A stretch of 64,000 nt of DNA from Beijerinckiaceae bacterium (GTDB lineage Bacteria; Pseudomonadota; Alphaproteobacteria; Rhizobiales; Beijerinckiaceae): positions 1-64,000 of the forward strand of contig CANBNG010000014.1 in NCBI GenBank assembly GCA_947370975.1. The letters run 5' to 3'. Position 1 is the stretch's first letter. Each line of letters starts with the position of its first letter. The notes beneath the pieces were generated by a model that had not been told where the DNA came from, ran no database searches, and saw only the letters and a program-made list of their open reading frames with translations. A program made the position numbers and the translations under genes. This document shows positions 1 to 8,925 of the stretch, in pieces.

Positions 1-38
1 CGATCACGATCATCGAGGCGGCAGGCGAGGGCCGCTGA
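1..38 (+). CDS. possible 3' end of a plus-strand gene (partial)
   Basis: A frame open from the left edge (codons from base 3) ends at TGA 36-38 with the last residues ITIIEAAGEGR. Only about a dozen codons are visible, so this could be the tail of a gene convergent with the DUF983 gene or a chance open frame. No function can be given. Confidence 0.25.
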   Translation, partial: ITIIEAAGEGR

Positions 39-111
39 TAGGCAAGTGCAGGATTGCCCGGCGCAGTGGCAACGCCCGCAAGGCCGGTGAAAGGCGCGTC
101 GGAAACGTCGC

Positions 112-543
112 TCAAAGCGGCTTGACCACGCTCAAGACCTTTGGCGGCACGGTTTCAAACCCATGCATGCGCAGCGCCCATTGATAGGCGATCAGCGCGC
201 CCTTGAAGCGGGGCAGGAGCCAGAAGACCAGCGCCAGCGTCAGCGTGGGCCAGACCAGAACGTGAATCCAGAGATCGATCGCGTCATTGCGTTCTTCGAC
301 AAAAAGCATTGCCGCACCAACAATATGGGCGACAACGAGAATTGTGAAATAGGGCGGCGCATCATCGGCGCGGTGGTGGTGCAATTCCTCCCCGCAGGCC
401 GGGCAGCAATCGTTCACCTTGAGAAACTTGCGGAACATCTGCCCCTCGCCACAGGCAGGGCAATGGCCGCCGAAGCCGAGCTTCATCGCGGGCCACCAGT
501 CGCGGGTGGATGCGACGGGCGCCGATGTTGCCGTGAACGTCAT
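112..543 (-). CDS. DUF983 family membrane protein
   Basis: A 143-residue protein of the DUF983 family. The N-terminal half carries two CPxCG knuckles (Cys28/Cys31 and Cys47/Cys50) typical of a zinc ribbon. Two hydrophobic segments follow (about residues 66-84 and 92-112) and place it in the inner membrane. The family's function is unknown. It starts 5 bases after the rnr stop on the same strand, so it is probably the last gene of a topA-rnr-DUF983 run, an arrangement common in Rhizobiales. The family call is firm; the role is not known. Confidence 0.88.
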   Translation of the reverse strand: MTFTATSAPVASTRDWWPAMKLGFGGHCPACGEGQMFRKFLKVNDCCPACGEELHHHRADDAPPYFTILVVAHIVGAAMLFVEERNDAIDLWIHVLVWPTLTLALVFWLLPRFKGALIAYQWALRMHGFETVPPKVLSVVKPL

Positions 544-548
544 GTGAA

Positions 549-2885
549 TCAGCCTCTGGATTTCTTCCTGAAGCCCTTACTTGGCCCTTTGGGGCCTTTC
601 GGGCGAGAGGACTTGGTGTCGCGCCCTCCTTTATATTTTCCCTTGCCCGTGAGGCCGAGACTTCTGGCGGTCTTGCCGTCGCTGAGCAGCTCGAAGCGCA
701 AGGCGCCGGCAAAGGGCGCGGCCTCGACGAGTTTCACTTCCACGATGTCGCCCAGCCGATGGGTCTCGCCGGTGCGATTGCCGATCAATGCGTGGAGCAC
801 ATCGTCATAGCGGAAGTAATCGGTCCCCAATGTCGAGGCCGGGATGAAGCCGTCAGCTCCTGTTTCAGCCAGTTTCACGAAGAGGCCCGCGCGCGTCACG
901 CCCGCGATGCGGCCGTTGAAAGTTGCGCCGATCTGTTCAGACAACCAGCCGGCGATGAGCCGGTCGATGGTTTCGCGTTCGGCCGCCATGGCGCGGCGCT
1001 CGGCCGCTGAAATGCGGGTGGCGACTTCTGCCAATTCGCCGGCTTCGAGATTGGGCAAACCATCTGGCCCAAGCTTGAGCGCGCGGATCAAGGCGCGATG
1101 CACGATGAGATCGGCGTAGCGGCGGATGGGCGAGGTGAAATGCGCATAGCGCTTCAGGTTCAGTCCAAAATGTCCGTAATTTTCGGACACATATTCAGCC
1201 TGGGCCTGCGTGCGCAGCACGATTTCATTGACGACATTTTCATTATCGCTGCCCTTCACGCGGGCCAGAATCGCATTGAATTGGGCCGGGCGCATCACCT
1301 CGCCCTTGGCGAGTTTCACGCCGATGGAGGAAAGAAACTCCGACAGATTGGTGAGCTTTTCCGCCGAGGGTTCATCATGTGCGCGATAGATCAGCGATTG
1401 CTTGGCCTGCTCCAGCGTTTCGGCGGCCGCGACATTGGCGAGGATCATGAATTCTTCGATGAGGCGATGGGCATCGAGCCTGCCGGGCACGATGACGCGA
1501 TCGACGGTGCCATCGGCCTTGAGCAAGATCTTGCGCTCGGGCAAATCGAGATCGAGCGGGCTGCGTTTTTCACGCTCGATTTTCAGCGTCTCATAGGCGG
1601 CCCAGAGCGGACGCAGCACGCTCTCGAGCAGCGGTGCGGTTGTCTCGTCGGTGCGCCCGTCGATGGCCGCCTGCGCCTGATTGTAGGAGAGCTTGGCGGC
1701 CGAGCGCAGCATGATGCGATGGAAGGTGTGACGCTTCTTTTGGCCCTGCGCGGTGATGACCATGCGCACTGCAAGTGCGGGCCTGTCTTCGAGCGGGCGC
1801 AGCGAGCAGAGATCGTTTGAAATGCGCTCGGGCAGCATAGGCACGACGCGGTCGGGGAAATAGACCGAATTGCCGCGCTCAAGCGCCTCGCGATCGAGCG
1901 GACGGTCTGGCCGCACATAAGCAGCGACATCGGCAATGGCGACGGTGACGATAAATCCGCCCGGATTATCGGGGTTTTCGTCAACACACGCATGGACCGC
2001 GTCGTCGTGATCCTTTGCATCGGCTGGATCGATGGTGAGGAGCGGCGTCTGCCGCCAATCCTCGCGATGATCCATGGTGGCGGGGCGCGCGCTCTCGGCT
2101 TCGGCCAAAGTGTCGGGCTGGAAGACGTTGGGAATGTGATGGGTGTGTATCGCAATCAGGCTCACAGCCTTCTCGCTTGTCATTGATCCCAGCCGTTCGC
2201 GCACACGCGCGGCAGGCAGGCCGAAGCGGCCCTCGCGCAGCACTTCCACGGCAACGAGATCGCCATCTTCCGCGCCATGTTCTGCGCCGGGCGGCACCAC
2301 GAGTTCGCGGTTCATATTCTTTTTGTCGACGGGCAGCAGGCGGCCGCCCCCGCTTGGCAGCGAGCGGTAAATGCCGAGCACCTGCATCTTGGCGCGCGCG
2401 ATCAGCTTGATGACGCGGGCCATATAGACGGGCGCCTCCGCCGTGCCTTCATCCGAGATTTCGGTGCGCAACAAGGCGCGGTCGCCGATGCCGGGCGCTG
2501 GCTGGCCGGGCCTTGGCTTGCGCGATACGCGCACGATGATCTTGGGCGGGGTCCCTGCGTCCTCGTCCCATTCAACGGGCGTGGCGATCAGATCGCCGTC
2601 GCGGTCGCGGGTCTTGATGTCGGCGAGCACGACATTGGGCAGAATACCGGCCTTGTGCAGGCGCTTGCCGCGACGCTCGACCTCGCCACCGGATTCGAGA
2701 TCTTTCAGCAAGGCTTTCAGGCCGATGCGGTCAGAGCCCTTGATGCCGAAGGCGCGGGAAATTTCACGCTTGCCGATCTTGAACGGAGCCCCGCCCGCAG
2801 CTTCGCGCTCGCGGGCGATGAACGCCAATATGTCGGCGCGCGAGGGCAGGGGCGTGCGGGTTGTGGGTTCGGATTTCTTCGACAT
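549..2885 (-). CDS. rnr: ribonuclease R
   Basis: RNase R is a processive 3'-5' exoribonuclease that degrades structured RNA. The 778-residue protein has an N-terminal winged-helix region (about 10-75), cold-shock-type OB folds, and the RNB catalytic domain with DPADAKDHDD near residues 286-295, whose aspartates bind Mg2+. An S1 domain (about 640-725) and a basic Lys/Gly-rich tail follow. Length is normal for the family. It lies downstream of topA on the same strand, with a palindromic intergenic element between them, and is followed at once by the DUF983 gene. Confidence 0.97.
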   Translation of the reverse strand: MSKKSEPTTRTPLPSRADILAFIAREREAAGGAPFKIGKREISRAFGIKGSDRIGLKALLKDLESGGEVERRGKRLHKAGILPNVVLADIKTRDRDGDLIATPVEWDEDAGTPPKIIVRVSRKPRPGQPAPGIGDRALLRTEISDEGTAEAPVYMARVIKLIARAKMQVLGIYRSLPSGGGRLLPVDKKNMNRELVVPPGAEHGAEDGDLVAVEVLREGRFGLPAARVRERLGSMTSEKAVSLIAIHTHHIPNVFQPDTLAEAESARPATMDHREDWRQTPLLTIDPADAKDHDDAVHACVDENPDNPGGFIVTVAIADVAAYVRPDRPLDREALERGNSVYFPDRVVPMLPERISNDLCSLRPLEDRPALAVRMVITAQGQKKRHTFHRIMLRSAAKLSYNQAQAAIDGRTDETTAPLLESVLRPLWAAYETLKIEREKRSPLDLDLPERKILLKADGTVDRVIVPGRLDAHRLIEEFMILANVAAAETLEQAKQSLIYRAHDEPSAEKLTNLSEFLSSIGVKLAKGEVMRPAQFNAILARVKGSDNENVVNEIVLRTQAQAEYVSENYGHFGLNLKRYAHFTSPIRRYADLIVHRALIRALKLGPDGLPNLEAGELAEVATRISAAERRAMAAERETIDRLIAGWLSEQIGATFNGRIAGVTRAGLFVKLAETGADGFIPASTLGTDYFRYDDVLHALIGNRTGETHRLGDIVEVKLVEAAPFAGALRFELLSDGKTARSLGLTGKGKYKGGRDTKSSRPKGPKGPSKGFRKKSRG

Positions 2886-2924
2886 AGCGCCTGTCTAGCA
2901 CAGGAATAGGGAAAGAACCCTCTC

Positions 2925-3052
2925 TCAAAGGGAGTGGGTGGCCCCCGCTGGGGCCGGGTGAGGGGTTACGCTCGGCGGGCTTTTGCGTCCGCGCCGGATG
3001 CGGTAACCCCTCATCAGTCTGCTCCGCAGACAGCTTCTCCCTGTGGGAGAAG
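2925..3052. repeat. palindromic intergenic element (CTCTCCC/GGGTGAGGGG family), two facing copies
   Basis: Between topA and rnr lie two facing GC-rich dyads. The left one contains CGGGTGAGGGGTTACG. The right one contains GTAACCCCTCATC, its complement, and ends in TTCTCCCTGTGGGAGAAG. The same core (GGGTGAGGGGTTA with a flanking GGGAG dyad) recurs at 54957-55035. This looks like a dispersed REP-like element of the genome rather than a gene-specific site. Confidence 0.7.
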
Positions 3053-3074
3053 CGAAGCGCACGTGCGCCCTGTT

Positions 3075-5933
3075 CTACTTCTTCACAGCCGCCTTTTTGG
3101 CGGGAGCCTTTTTCTTCGCTGCAGCTTTCTTTGCAGGCGCTTTCTTTGCAGGCGCTTTCTTGGCTGCAGCCTTTTTGGCGGGGGCCTTTTTCGTCGCTGC
3201 CTTTTTAGCTGGCGCCTTGGCGCGGCGCGCTGCGCCGGGGCCTTCTTTTTCCTCGATCAGGCGCAGCGCATCTTCGAGGGTGATGTCGTCGGGCGACAGG
3301 CTCTTGGAGATGGTCGCATTGACCTTGCCCCAATTGACATAGGGCCCGAAGCGCCCGGCGCGCATGGTCACGGCGCCACCGGCTGGATGTTGGCCGAGCA
3401 TCTTGCCAGCCCCGTCGCCCGCGCCGCTTTCCTTGGCCTCGATCAGGGCAACGGCCTGCTCGAGCGTGAAGCTCTCGGTGTCTGTGCCCTTGGGCAGTGT
3501 CGCATTGACCTTGCCCCAGTTCACATAAGGCCCGAAGCGTCCCGACTTCAGGCTGATCGCGCCGCCCTTGGGATGGTCGCCAACCGCGCGTCCCGCCGTT
3601 GCGCCAAAGCGCCCGCCGCCACCGCCGCCCGATTCCTTGGTCAGGATGAGATCGACGGCGCGATTGGCGCCGATGCTCAGCACATCGTCGTCACGGCCAA
3701 GATTGGCATAGGTCTTGGCATGCTGCACGTAGCTGCCATAGCGGCCGATGCCGGCAACAATCGGATCGCCACTTTCGGGATGGCGTGCGACTTCGCGCGG
3801 CAGCGCCAACAGCGCCAGCGCTTTTTCAAGATCGACATCGCCTTGCGACAAGCCCTTGGGCAGGGAGGAGCGCTTGGGCTTCTCGCCTTCGCCAAGCTGC
3901 ACATAGGGGCCAAAACGCCCGTCGCGCAGGGTCACTTCATCGCCCGTTGCAGGGTCGTTGCCGAGCACTTTCACACCCGGACGTCCCGACGCATCGCCGT
4001 CATCGCCCGGCGTCAGCGTGCGCGTATATTTGCATTCGGGATAATTCGAGCAGCCGATGAACGCGCCGAATTTCGAAAGCTTCAGCGACAGCTGGCCCGC
4101 ATTGCAGGAGGGACAGGCGCGCGGATTTCCGCCATCGCCCTTGTCGGGGAAGATGTGTGGCGCGAGCAGGTCGTTCAGGCAATCGAGCACCTGGGTGGTG
4201 CGCAGCTCTTTGGTGCCGGCGAGCGCTTGTGAGAATTCCTGCCAGAAATCGCGCAGCAACTGCTTCCAGTCGGCATCGTGGTTCGAGACCTTGTCGAGTT
4301 TTTCTTCAAGATCGGCCGTGAAATCATATTCGACGTAACGCGGAAAGAAGCTCTCCAGAAAGGCCGTGACGATGCGGCCCTTGTCCTCTGGCACAAGGCG
4401 CTTCTTTTCAACGCGCACATATTCGCGTTCGCGCAGCACGGCGAGCGTCGAGGCATAGGTGGAGGGCCGGCCGATGCCGAGTTCTTCCATGCGCTTGACG
4501 AGCGTTGCTTCGGTAAAGCGCGGCGGCGGCTCGGTGAAATGCTGGGCTGCCTTGATGCGCTCCTTGGCCAGACGCTCGCCCTGGCTCATCGGCGGCAGGC
4601 GGTTTGCATCCTCGTCTTCCTCGTCGTCCTTGCCTTCCTGATAAAGCGCAAGGAAGCCGTCGAAGCGGACAACCTGGCCGGTCGCGCGCAGGTCGATCTG
4701 CTTGTAGGCACCTGCATTCACATGGGCTGCAATATCGACAGTGGTGCGTTCGAGTTCGGCAGATTCCATCTGGCTCGCGATGGTGCGCGTCCAGATGAGT
4801 TCATAGAGCTTGGCCTGTTCGGGCTCGAGGCTGCGCGCGACATGGCGCGGCAGGCGGGCGAGATCGGTCGGGCGCACGGCTTCATGCGCTTCCTGCGCAT
4901 TTTTGGCCTTGGCGGAATATTTGCGCGGCACGGAGGGCACATAGCGCGGGCCATATTCCTTGCCGATGACGCTGCGCGCACCCGCAATGGCTTCGGGCGC
5001 CATGTCGACGCCATCAGTACGCATATAAGTAATGAGACCGACGGTCTCGCCGCCGATGTCGATGCCTTCATAGAGACGCTGTGCGAGCTGCATGGTGCGG
5101 GCCGGCGCAAAGCCGAGCTTGCGGGATGCTTCCTGCTGGAGCGTCGAGGTGGTGAAGGGCGGGTAGGGATGACGCCGGGCGGGCTTTGATTCAACCGACA
5201 CGACGTCAAAGAGCGCCGTATCGAGCGAGGTTTTGAAAGCTTCCGCCTCCTCGCCCGTGCCAATGTCGAGACGCGAGATCTTCTTGCCGTCAGCGCCGGT
5301 GAGGCGGGCGGAGAAGGACGCGCCTTCTTTCGTCTTCAGAAAGGCGACCAGCGACCAATATTCGCGCGCCCGGAATTTTTCGATATCGAGTTCGCGTTCG
5401 CAGACGAGGCGCAGCGCCACCGATTGCACGCGGCCCGCCGAGCGAGCGCCCGGCAATTTGCGCCACAGTACGGGCGAGAGATTGAAGCCCACGAGATAAT
5501 CGAGCGCGCGGCGGGCGAGGTAGGCCTCCACCAGCGCAACATCGATATCGCGCGGATTTTTCATCGCGTCGAGAATGGCGGATTTGGTGATGGCGTTGAA
5601 GACGACGCGCTGGACCGGCTTGTCCTTGAGCACGCGCTTGCTCTTGAGCACTTCAAGCACATGCCAGGAAATGGCCTCACCCTCGCGATCCGGATCGGTT
5701 GCGAGAATGACGCGGTCGGCTTCCTTCACTGCCTGGGCGATGTCGGACAGGCGCTTGGCGGCCTTGGCGTCGACCTCCCAGAGCATGGCGAAATCAGCCT
5801 CGGGATCCACCGAGCCATCCTTGGCCGGCAGGTCGCGAACATGGCCGAACGAGGCGTAAACCTCGTAGCCGGGCCCCAGATATTTGTTGATCGTCTTGGC
5901 CTTGGCTGGCGACTCGACGATGACCACGTCCAT
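3075..5933 (-). CDS. topA: DNA topoisomerase I (type IA) with histone-like Lys/Ala tail
   Basis: Topoisomerase I relaxes negative supercoils. The 952-residue protein starts with the Toprim domain (VIVESPAKAKT, then ATDPDREGEAI). The active-site tyrosine is in GLITYMRTDG near residue 300. One CxxC...C zinc ribbon (CPSC, GCSNYPEC) is followed by four repeats around GRFGPYV, the usual topoisomerase C-terminal repeats. The last 60 residues or so are low-complexity KKAPAKKAAAKK, a basic tail resembling histone H1 that probably adds non-specific DNA binding. The start ATG at 5931-5933 gives the canonical MDVVIVESPAKAK N-terminus. The gene diverges from the chloride channel gene. Confidence 0.97.
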   Translation of the reverse strand: MDVVIVESPAKAKTINKYLGPGYEVYASFGHVRDLPAKDGSVDPEADFAMLWEVDAKAAKRLSDIAQAVKEADRVILATDPDREGEAISWHVLEVLKSKRVLKDKPVQRVVFNAITKSAILDAMKNPRDIDVALVEAYLARRALDYLVGFNLSPVLWRKLPGARSAGRVQSVALRLVCERELDIEKFRAREYWSLVAFLKTKEGASFSARLTGADGKKISRLDIGTGEEAEAFKTSLDTALFDVVSVESKPARRHPYPPFTTSTLQQEASRKLGFAPARTMQLAQRLYEGIDIGGETVGLITYMRTDGVDMAPEAIAGARSVIGKEYGPRYVPSVPRKYSAKAKNAQEAHEAVRPTDLARLPRHVARSLEPEQAKLYELIWTRTIASQMESAELERTTVDIAAHVNAGAYKQIDLRATGQVVRFDGFLALYQEGKDDEEDEDANRLPPMSQGERLAKERIKAAQHFTEPPPRFTEATLVKRMEELGIGRPSTYASTLAVLREREYVRVEKKRLVPEDKGRIVTAFLESFFPRYVEYDFTADLEEKLDKVSNHDADWKQLLRDFWQEFSQALAGTKELRTTQVLDCLNDLLAPHIFPDKGDGGNPRACPSCNAGQLSLKLSKFGAFIGCSNYPECKYTRTLTPGDDGDASGRPGVKVLGNDPATGDEVTLRDGRFGPYVQLGEGEKPKRSSLPKGLSQGDVDLEKALALLALPREVARHPESGDPIVAGIGRYGSYVQHAKTYANLGRDDDVLSIGANRAVDLILTKESGGGGGGRFGATAGRAVGDHPKGGAISLKSGRFGPYVNWGKVNATLPKGTDTESFTLEQAVALIEAKESGAGDGAGKMLGQHPAGGAVTMRAGRFGPYVNWGKVNATISKSLSPDDITLEDALRLIEEKEGPGAARRAKAPAKKAATKKAPAKKAAAKKAPAKKAPAKKAAAKKKAPAKKAAVKK

Positions 5934-6113
5934 GGAAATATCCTAATTTCAATGACTTGGCCCTCGCTAGGAGAGCCGTGTGACCATCTCCGGCGGGGTG
6001 GCCGGGGGTCAAGCTTGCGACGCGAAACATGGTGGAGGGGGGCCGGGCTGTCAAATGAGGGGGCTTTGCATTGAAAACCTTGCCCGCTTTTGCCAATCGT
6101 CTATGCAGGAGAA

Positions 6114-7880
6114 ATGGCGGCTCTTCCGACCCAGACCTTCGAACGTTTCCTGCCGCATTGGATGCGCACTTATGTGCGGGCGCGCGAGAGCGGCCTTGCC
6201 ATGGCGGCGCTGGTCATCGGCCTCGTGTCGGGCGTGCTGGTGGGGCTCATAGCCAATGCGGCCCAGCTGCTGCACGAAATTTTCTTTGCCCTGCCGCTCG
6301 ACCAGAGATTATCCGCCACGATGCGGCTCGACACCTGGCGCGCGCTGGTCGTGCCGGTCGCAGGCGGCTTTCTGCTGTCGCTGATCGCCTGGATCGCGGG
6401 CAGCCGCTTCAAGGGCCGCATGGCGGATGCGATCGAGGCCAATGCCCTGCACGGCGGGCGGCTCAGCATCGGCGGCTCTCTCTACATTACCTTGCAGACC
6501 TTCGTCTCCAATTCCTTCGGTACGTCGGTTGGGCTCGAGGCCGCCTATACGCAGGTCTGTGCGGCGCTGTCTTCCTTCATGGGGCGCGGCCTTGCGGCGC
6601 GGCGTTCGGATATGCGCCTGCTTGTGGCCTGCGGTGCTGCGGGCGCGATTTCGGCCGCCTTTGGCGCGCCGCTGGCGGGCGCTTTCTATGCCTTTGAAGT
6701 CGTGCTCGGGGCCTATGCCGTTGCTTCCCTCGTGCCGGTGGTGGCCAGCGCCATTGTCGCAAGCGTCGTGTCGGGGTTCGTCACGTATCGGCACGGGCCC
6801 TTGCCTGTCATCACGGAATTCAATGCCGCGCCGGGGGAGTTTTTCGGCCATATCCTCATGCTTGGCGCGATCTGTGCGGCGGGCAGCATCCTGCTCATGA
6901 AGGGCGTCGCGCTGGCGGAGCGGATTTTCAGCCATCGCCATCTGCCCGAGGCCTTGCGCCCGGCGCTCGGCGGGCTGATCGTTGGCTCGTTTGGCCTTAT
7001 CTCGCCTCAGGTGCTGGGGGCGGGGCATGGCGCCTTCCAGCTCAATCTCATGCACTCGGTCCCGCTCGGCATGTTGGCCGGCGTGATCCTGCTCAAGGGG
7101 CTGGCCTCGGCGATTTCGCTGGGCTCGGGCTTTCGCGGCGGCCTGTTCTTCGCGTCCCTGCTGCTCGGCGGGCTGATTGGCCGTCTCTATGCCGAAACGG
7201 CGACGCTCTACACGCCCTTTTATTTTCCGCCCGGTCTCGCCGCCATTGCCGGCATGGCCGCCTTTGGCACGGGCGTGCTCGGCGCGCCCGTGACCATGAC
7301 GGTGCTGGCGCTCGAGACCACGGGCGATTTCTCGGTCACGGCGGCGGCGCTGGCGGCCTCCGCCCTTGCTGCGCTGATCGTGCGCGAGAGTTTTGGCTAT
7401 TCCTTTGCCACCTGGCGCTTTCATCTGCGCGGGGAGACGATCCGTGGGCCCCATGATGTGGGCTGGGTGCGCCAGCTCAATGTCGCCCGGCTGATGCGCA
7501 AGGATGTGCGCACGCTTCCCGGTGACGTGACCATTGCGGTCGCGCGCGAAATGTTCCCGCCGGGCACAACCAAGCAGGTGGTGGCCCTCGATGGGCAGCA
7601 GCGCTACGCCGGGCTGGTGCTGACCGCCGACCTGCATGGCGCGTCCGCCGACCAGGCGCAGACACAGGTGATCGAGATCGCCGGCCAGCGGAACGCCAAA
7701 TTGCTGCCGGGCATGAATATCCGCGAGACGCTGGACGCCTTCGAGAAAAGCGAGACCGACGTGCTCGTGGTGGTCGATGCCGAGGAGAGCGGGCAGGTGC
7801 TGGGGCTGGTCACGGAATCCCATGCGCTGCGGCGCTATGGCGAGGAGCTGGAGCGGCGCAATCGCGAGTTCGCGCGGTAG
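6114..7880 (+). CDS. ClC-family chloride channel/transporter with CBS domains
   Basis: Voltage-gated chloride channel (ClC) family membrane protein of 588 residues. Visible family motifs are GLEAAYTQ (the GxExP selectivity loop, keeping the gating Glu), GAPLAGAFYAFE (Glu at the internal proton-glutamate position), GSGFRGGLFFASLL, and GVLGAPVTMTVLALE. About 120 C-terminal residues (from ARLMRKDV) look like a pair of CBS domains. The ATG at 6114 is chosen over the in-frame TTG at 6090; AGGAG at 6107-6111 sits rather close to it. The retained glutamates suggest a Cl-/H+ exchanger, but channel activity cannot be excluded. Confidence 0.9.
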   Translation: MAALPTQTFERFLPHWMRTYVRARESGLAMAALVIGLVSGVLVGLIANAAQLLHEIFFALPLDQRLSATMRLDTWRALVVPVAGGFLLSLIAWIAGSRFKGRMADAIEANALHGGRLSIGGSLYITLQTFVSNSFGTSVGLEAAYTQVCAALSSFMGRGLAARRSDMRLLVACGAAGAISAAFGAPLAGAFYAFEVVLGAYAVASLVPVVASAIVASVVSGFVTYRHGPLPVITEFNAAPGEFFGHILMLGAICAAGSILLMKGVALAERIFSHRHLPEALRPALGGLIVGSFGLISPQVLGAGHGAFQLNLMHSVPLGMLAGVILLKGLASAISLGSGFRGGLFFASLLLGGLIGRLYAETATLYTPFYFPPGLAAIAGMAAFGTGVLGAPVTMTVLALETTGDFSVTAAALAASALAALIVRESFGYSFATWRFHLRGETIRGPHDVGWVRQLNVARLMRKDVRTLPGDVTIAVAREMFPPGTTKQVVALDGQQRYAGLVLTADLHGASADQAQTQVIEIAGQRNAKLLPGMNIRETLDAFEKSETDVLVVVDAEESGQVLGLVTESHALRRYGEELERRNREFAR

Positions 7881-7959
7881 AGCTTGCCTGTTGACGGCTC
7901 AGCCGGCTCGGGTCGGGGTGCTTGCGCGCAGGGCGGTTTCGACCCTATAGACGCTTCCT

Positions 7960-8907
7960 ATGTCCATCGCGCGCTCGAAACTTTCTTTCCCGCACCGGCA
8001 CCTGCTCGGTATCGATGGGCTTTCCCGGCCCGAGATCGAATATTTGCTCGATACAGCCAATGAGGCTGTCGAGGTCTCGCGGCAGGTCGAGAAGAAACGC
8101 ACCGTTCTTTCGGGGCGCACCCAGATCAACCTTTTCTTCGAAGCCTCCACCCGGACACAATCCTCCTTCGAGCTGGCGGGCAAGCGGCTCGGCGCGGACG
8201 TCATGAATATGGCGGTCGCCAATTCGAGCGTGAAGAAGGGCGAGACGCTGATCGATACGGCGGTCACCCTCAACGCCATGCGGCCCGACATTATCGTCGT
8301 GCGCCATCATTGCTCGGGCGCGGTCGATCTGCTGGCGAAAAAAGTCACTTGCTCTGTCGTCAATGCGGGCGATGGCGCGCATGAACATCCGACGCAGGCA
8401 TTGCTCGATGCGCTCACCATCCGCCGTCGCAAGGGCCGCATCGACGGGCTCACTGTCGCGATCTGTGGCGATGTGGCCCATTCGCGCGTGGCGCGGTCCA
8501 ACATCATCCTGCTGACACAGATGGGTGCGCGCGTGCGCGTGGTGGCCCCCTCGACGCTGCTGCCCGCCGGTATCGAGCGCATGGGCGTCGAAGTGCATCG
8601 CGATTTTATGAAGGGCATTGCGGGCGCTGACATTGTCATGATGCTGCGCTTGCAGCGCGAGCGCATGGATGGCGCTTATGTGCCCTCACTCAAGGAATAT
8701 GCCCGCTTCCACGGGCTCGATGAAGACAAGCTGCAACGCGCGGCTCCCGATGCGCTCGTGATGCATCCGGGTCCCATCAATCGCGGCGTCGAGATTGCGT
8801 CTGCGGTTGCCGATGGTCCGCAGTCGCTCATCAATGAACAGGTGGAAATGGGCGTTGCCGTGCGCATGGCCGTGCTCGAAGCGCTTGCGCAACATCTACC
8901 GAAATAG
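7960..8907 (+). CDS. pyrB: aspartate carbamoyltransferase, catalytic chain
   Basis: PyrB condenses carbamoyl phosphate and aspartate in pyrimidine synthesis. The 315-residue protein has the carbamoyl-phosphate loop FFEASTRTQSSF (STRT), the mobile-loop segment NSSVKKGET, the HPTQALLD helix and the aspartate-side MLRLQRERM and MHPGPINRGVE motifs. Length is normal. No regulatory pyrI gene follows. Instead an inactive dihydroorotase homologue begins 18 bases downstream, which points to the PyrB-PyrC' class of ATCase found in Pseudomonas and many proteobacteria. Confidence 0.97.
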   Translation: MSIARSKLSFPHRHLLGIDGLSRPEIEYLLDTANEAVEVSRQVEKKRTVLSGRTQINLFFEASTRTQSSFELAGKRLGADVMNMAVANSSVKKGETLIDTAVTLNAMRPDIIVVRHHCSGAVDLLAKKVTCSVVNAGDGAHEHPTQALLDALTIRRRKGRIDGLTVAICGDVAHSRVARSNIILLTQMGARVRVVAPSTLLPAGIERMGVEVHRDFMKGIAGADIVMMLRLQRERMDGAYVPSLKEYARFHGLDEDKLQRAAPDALVMHPGPINRGVEIASAVADGPQSLINEQVEMGVAVRMAVLEALAQHLPK

Positions 8908-8925
8908 AATCGGAAACAGACGCAC

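Noticed and set aside
2934..4232. Long open frame on the plus strand opposite topA
   Set aside because: It is the antisense shadow of the Lys/Ala tail and repeats of topA; no family motif and poor composition.
6309..7823. 504-residue minus-strand frame opposite the chloride channel
   Set aside because: High-GC shadow frame rich in Arg/His/Gly without any domain, while the plus strand carries all ClC motifs.
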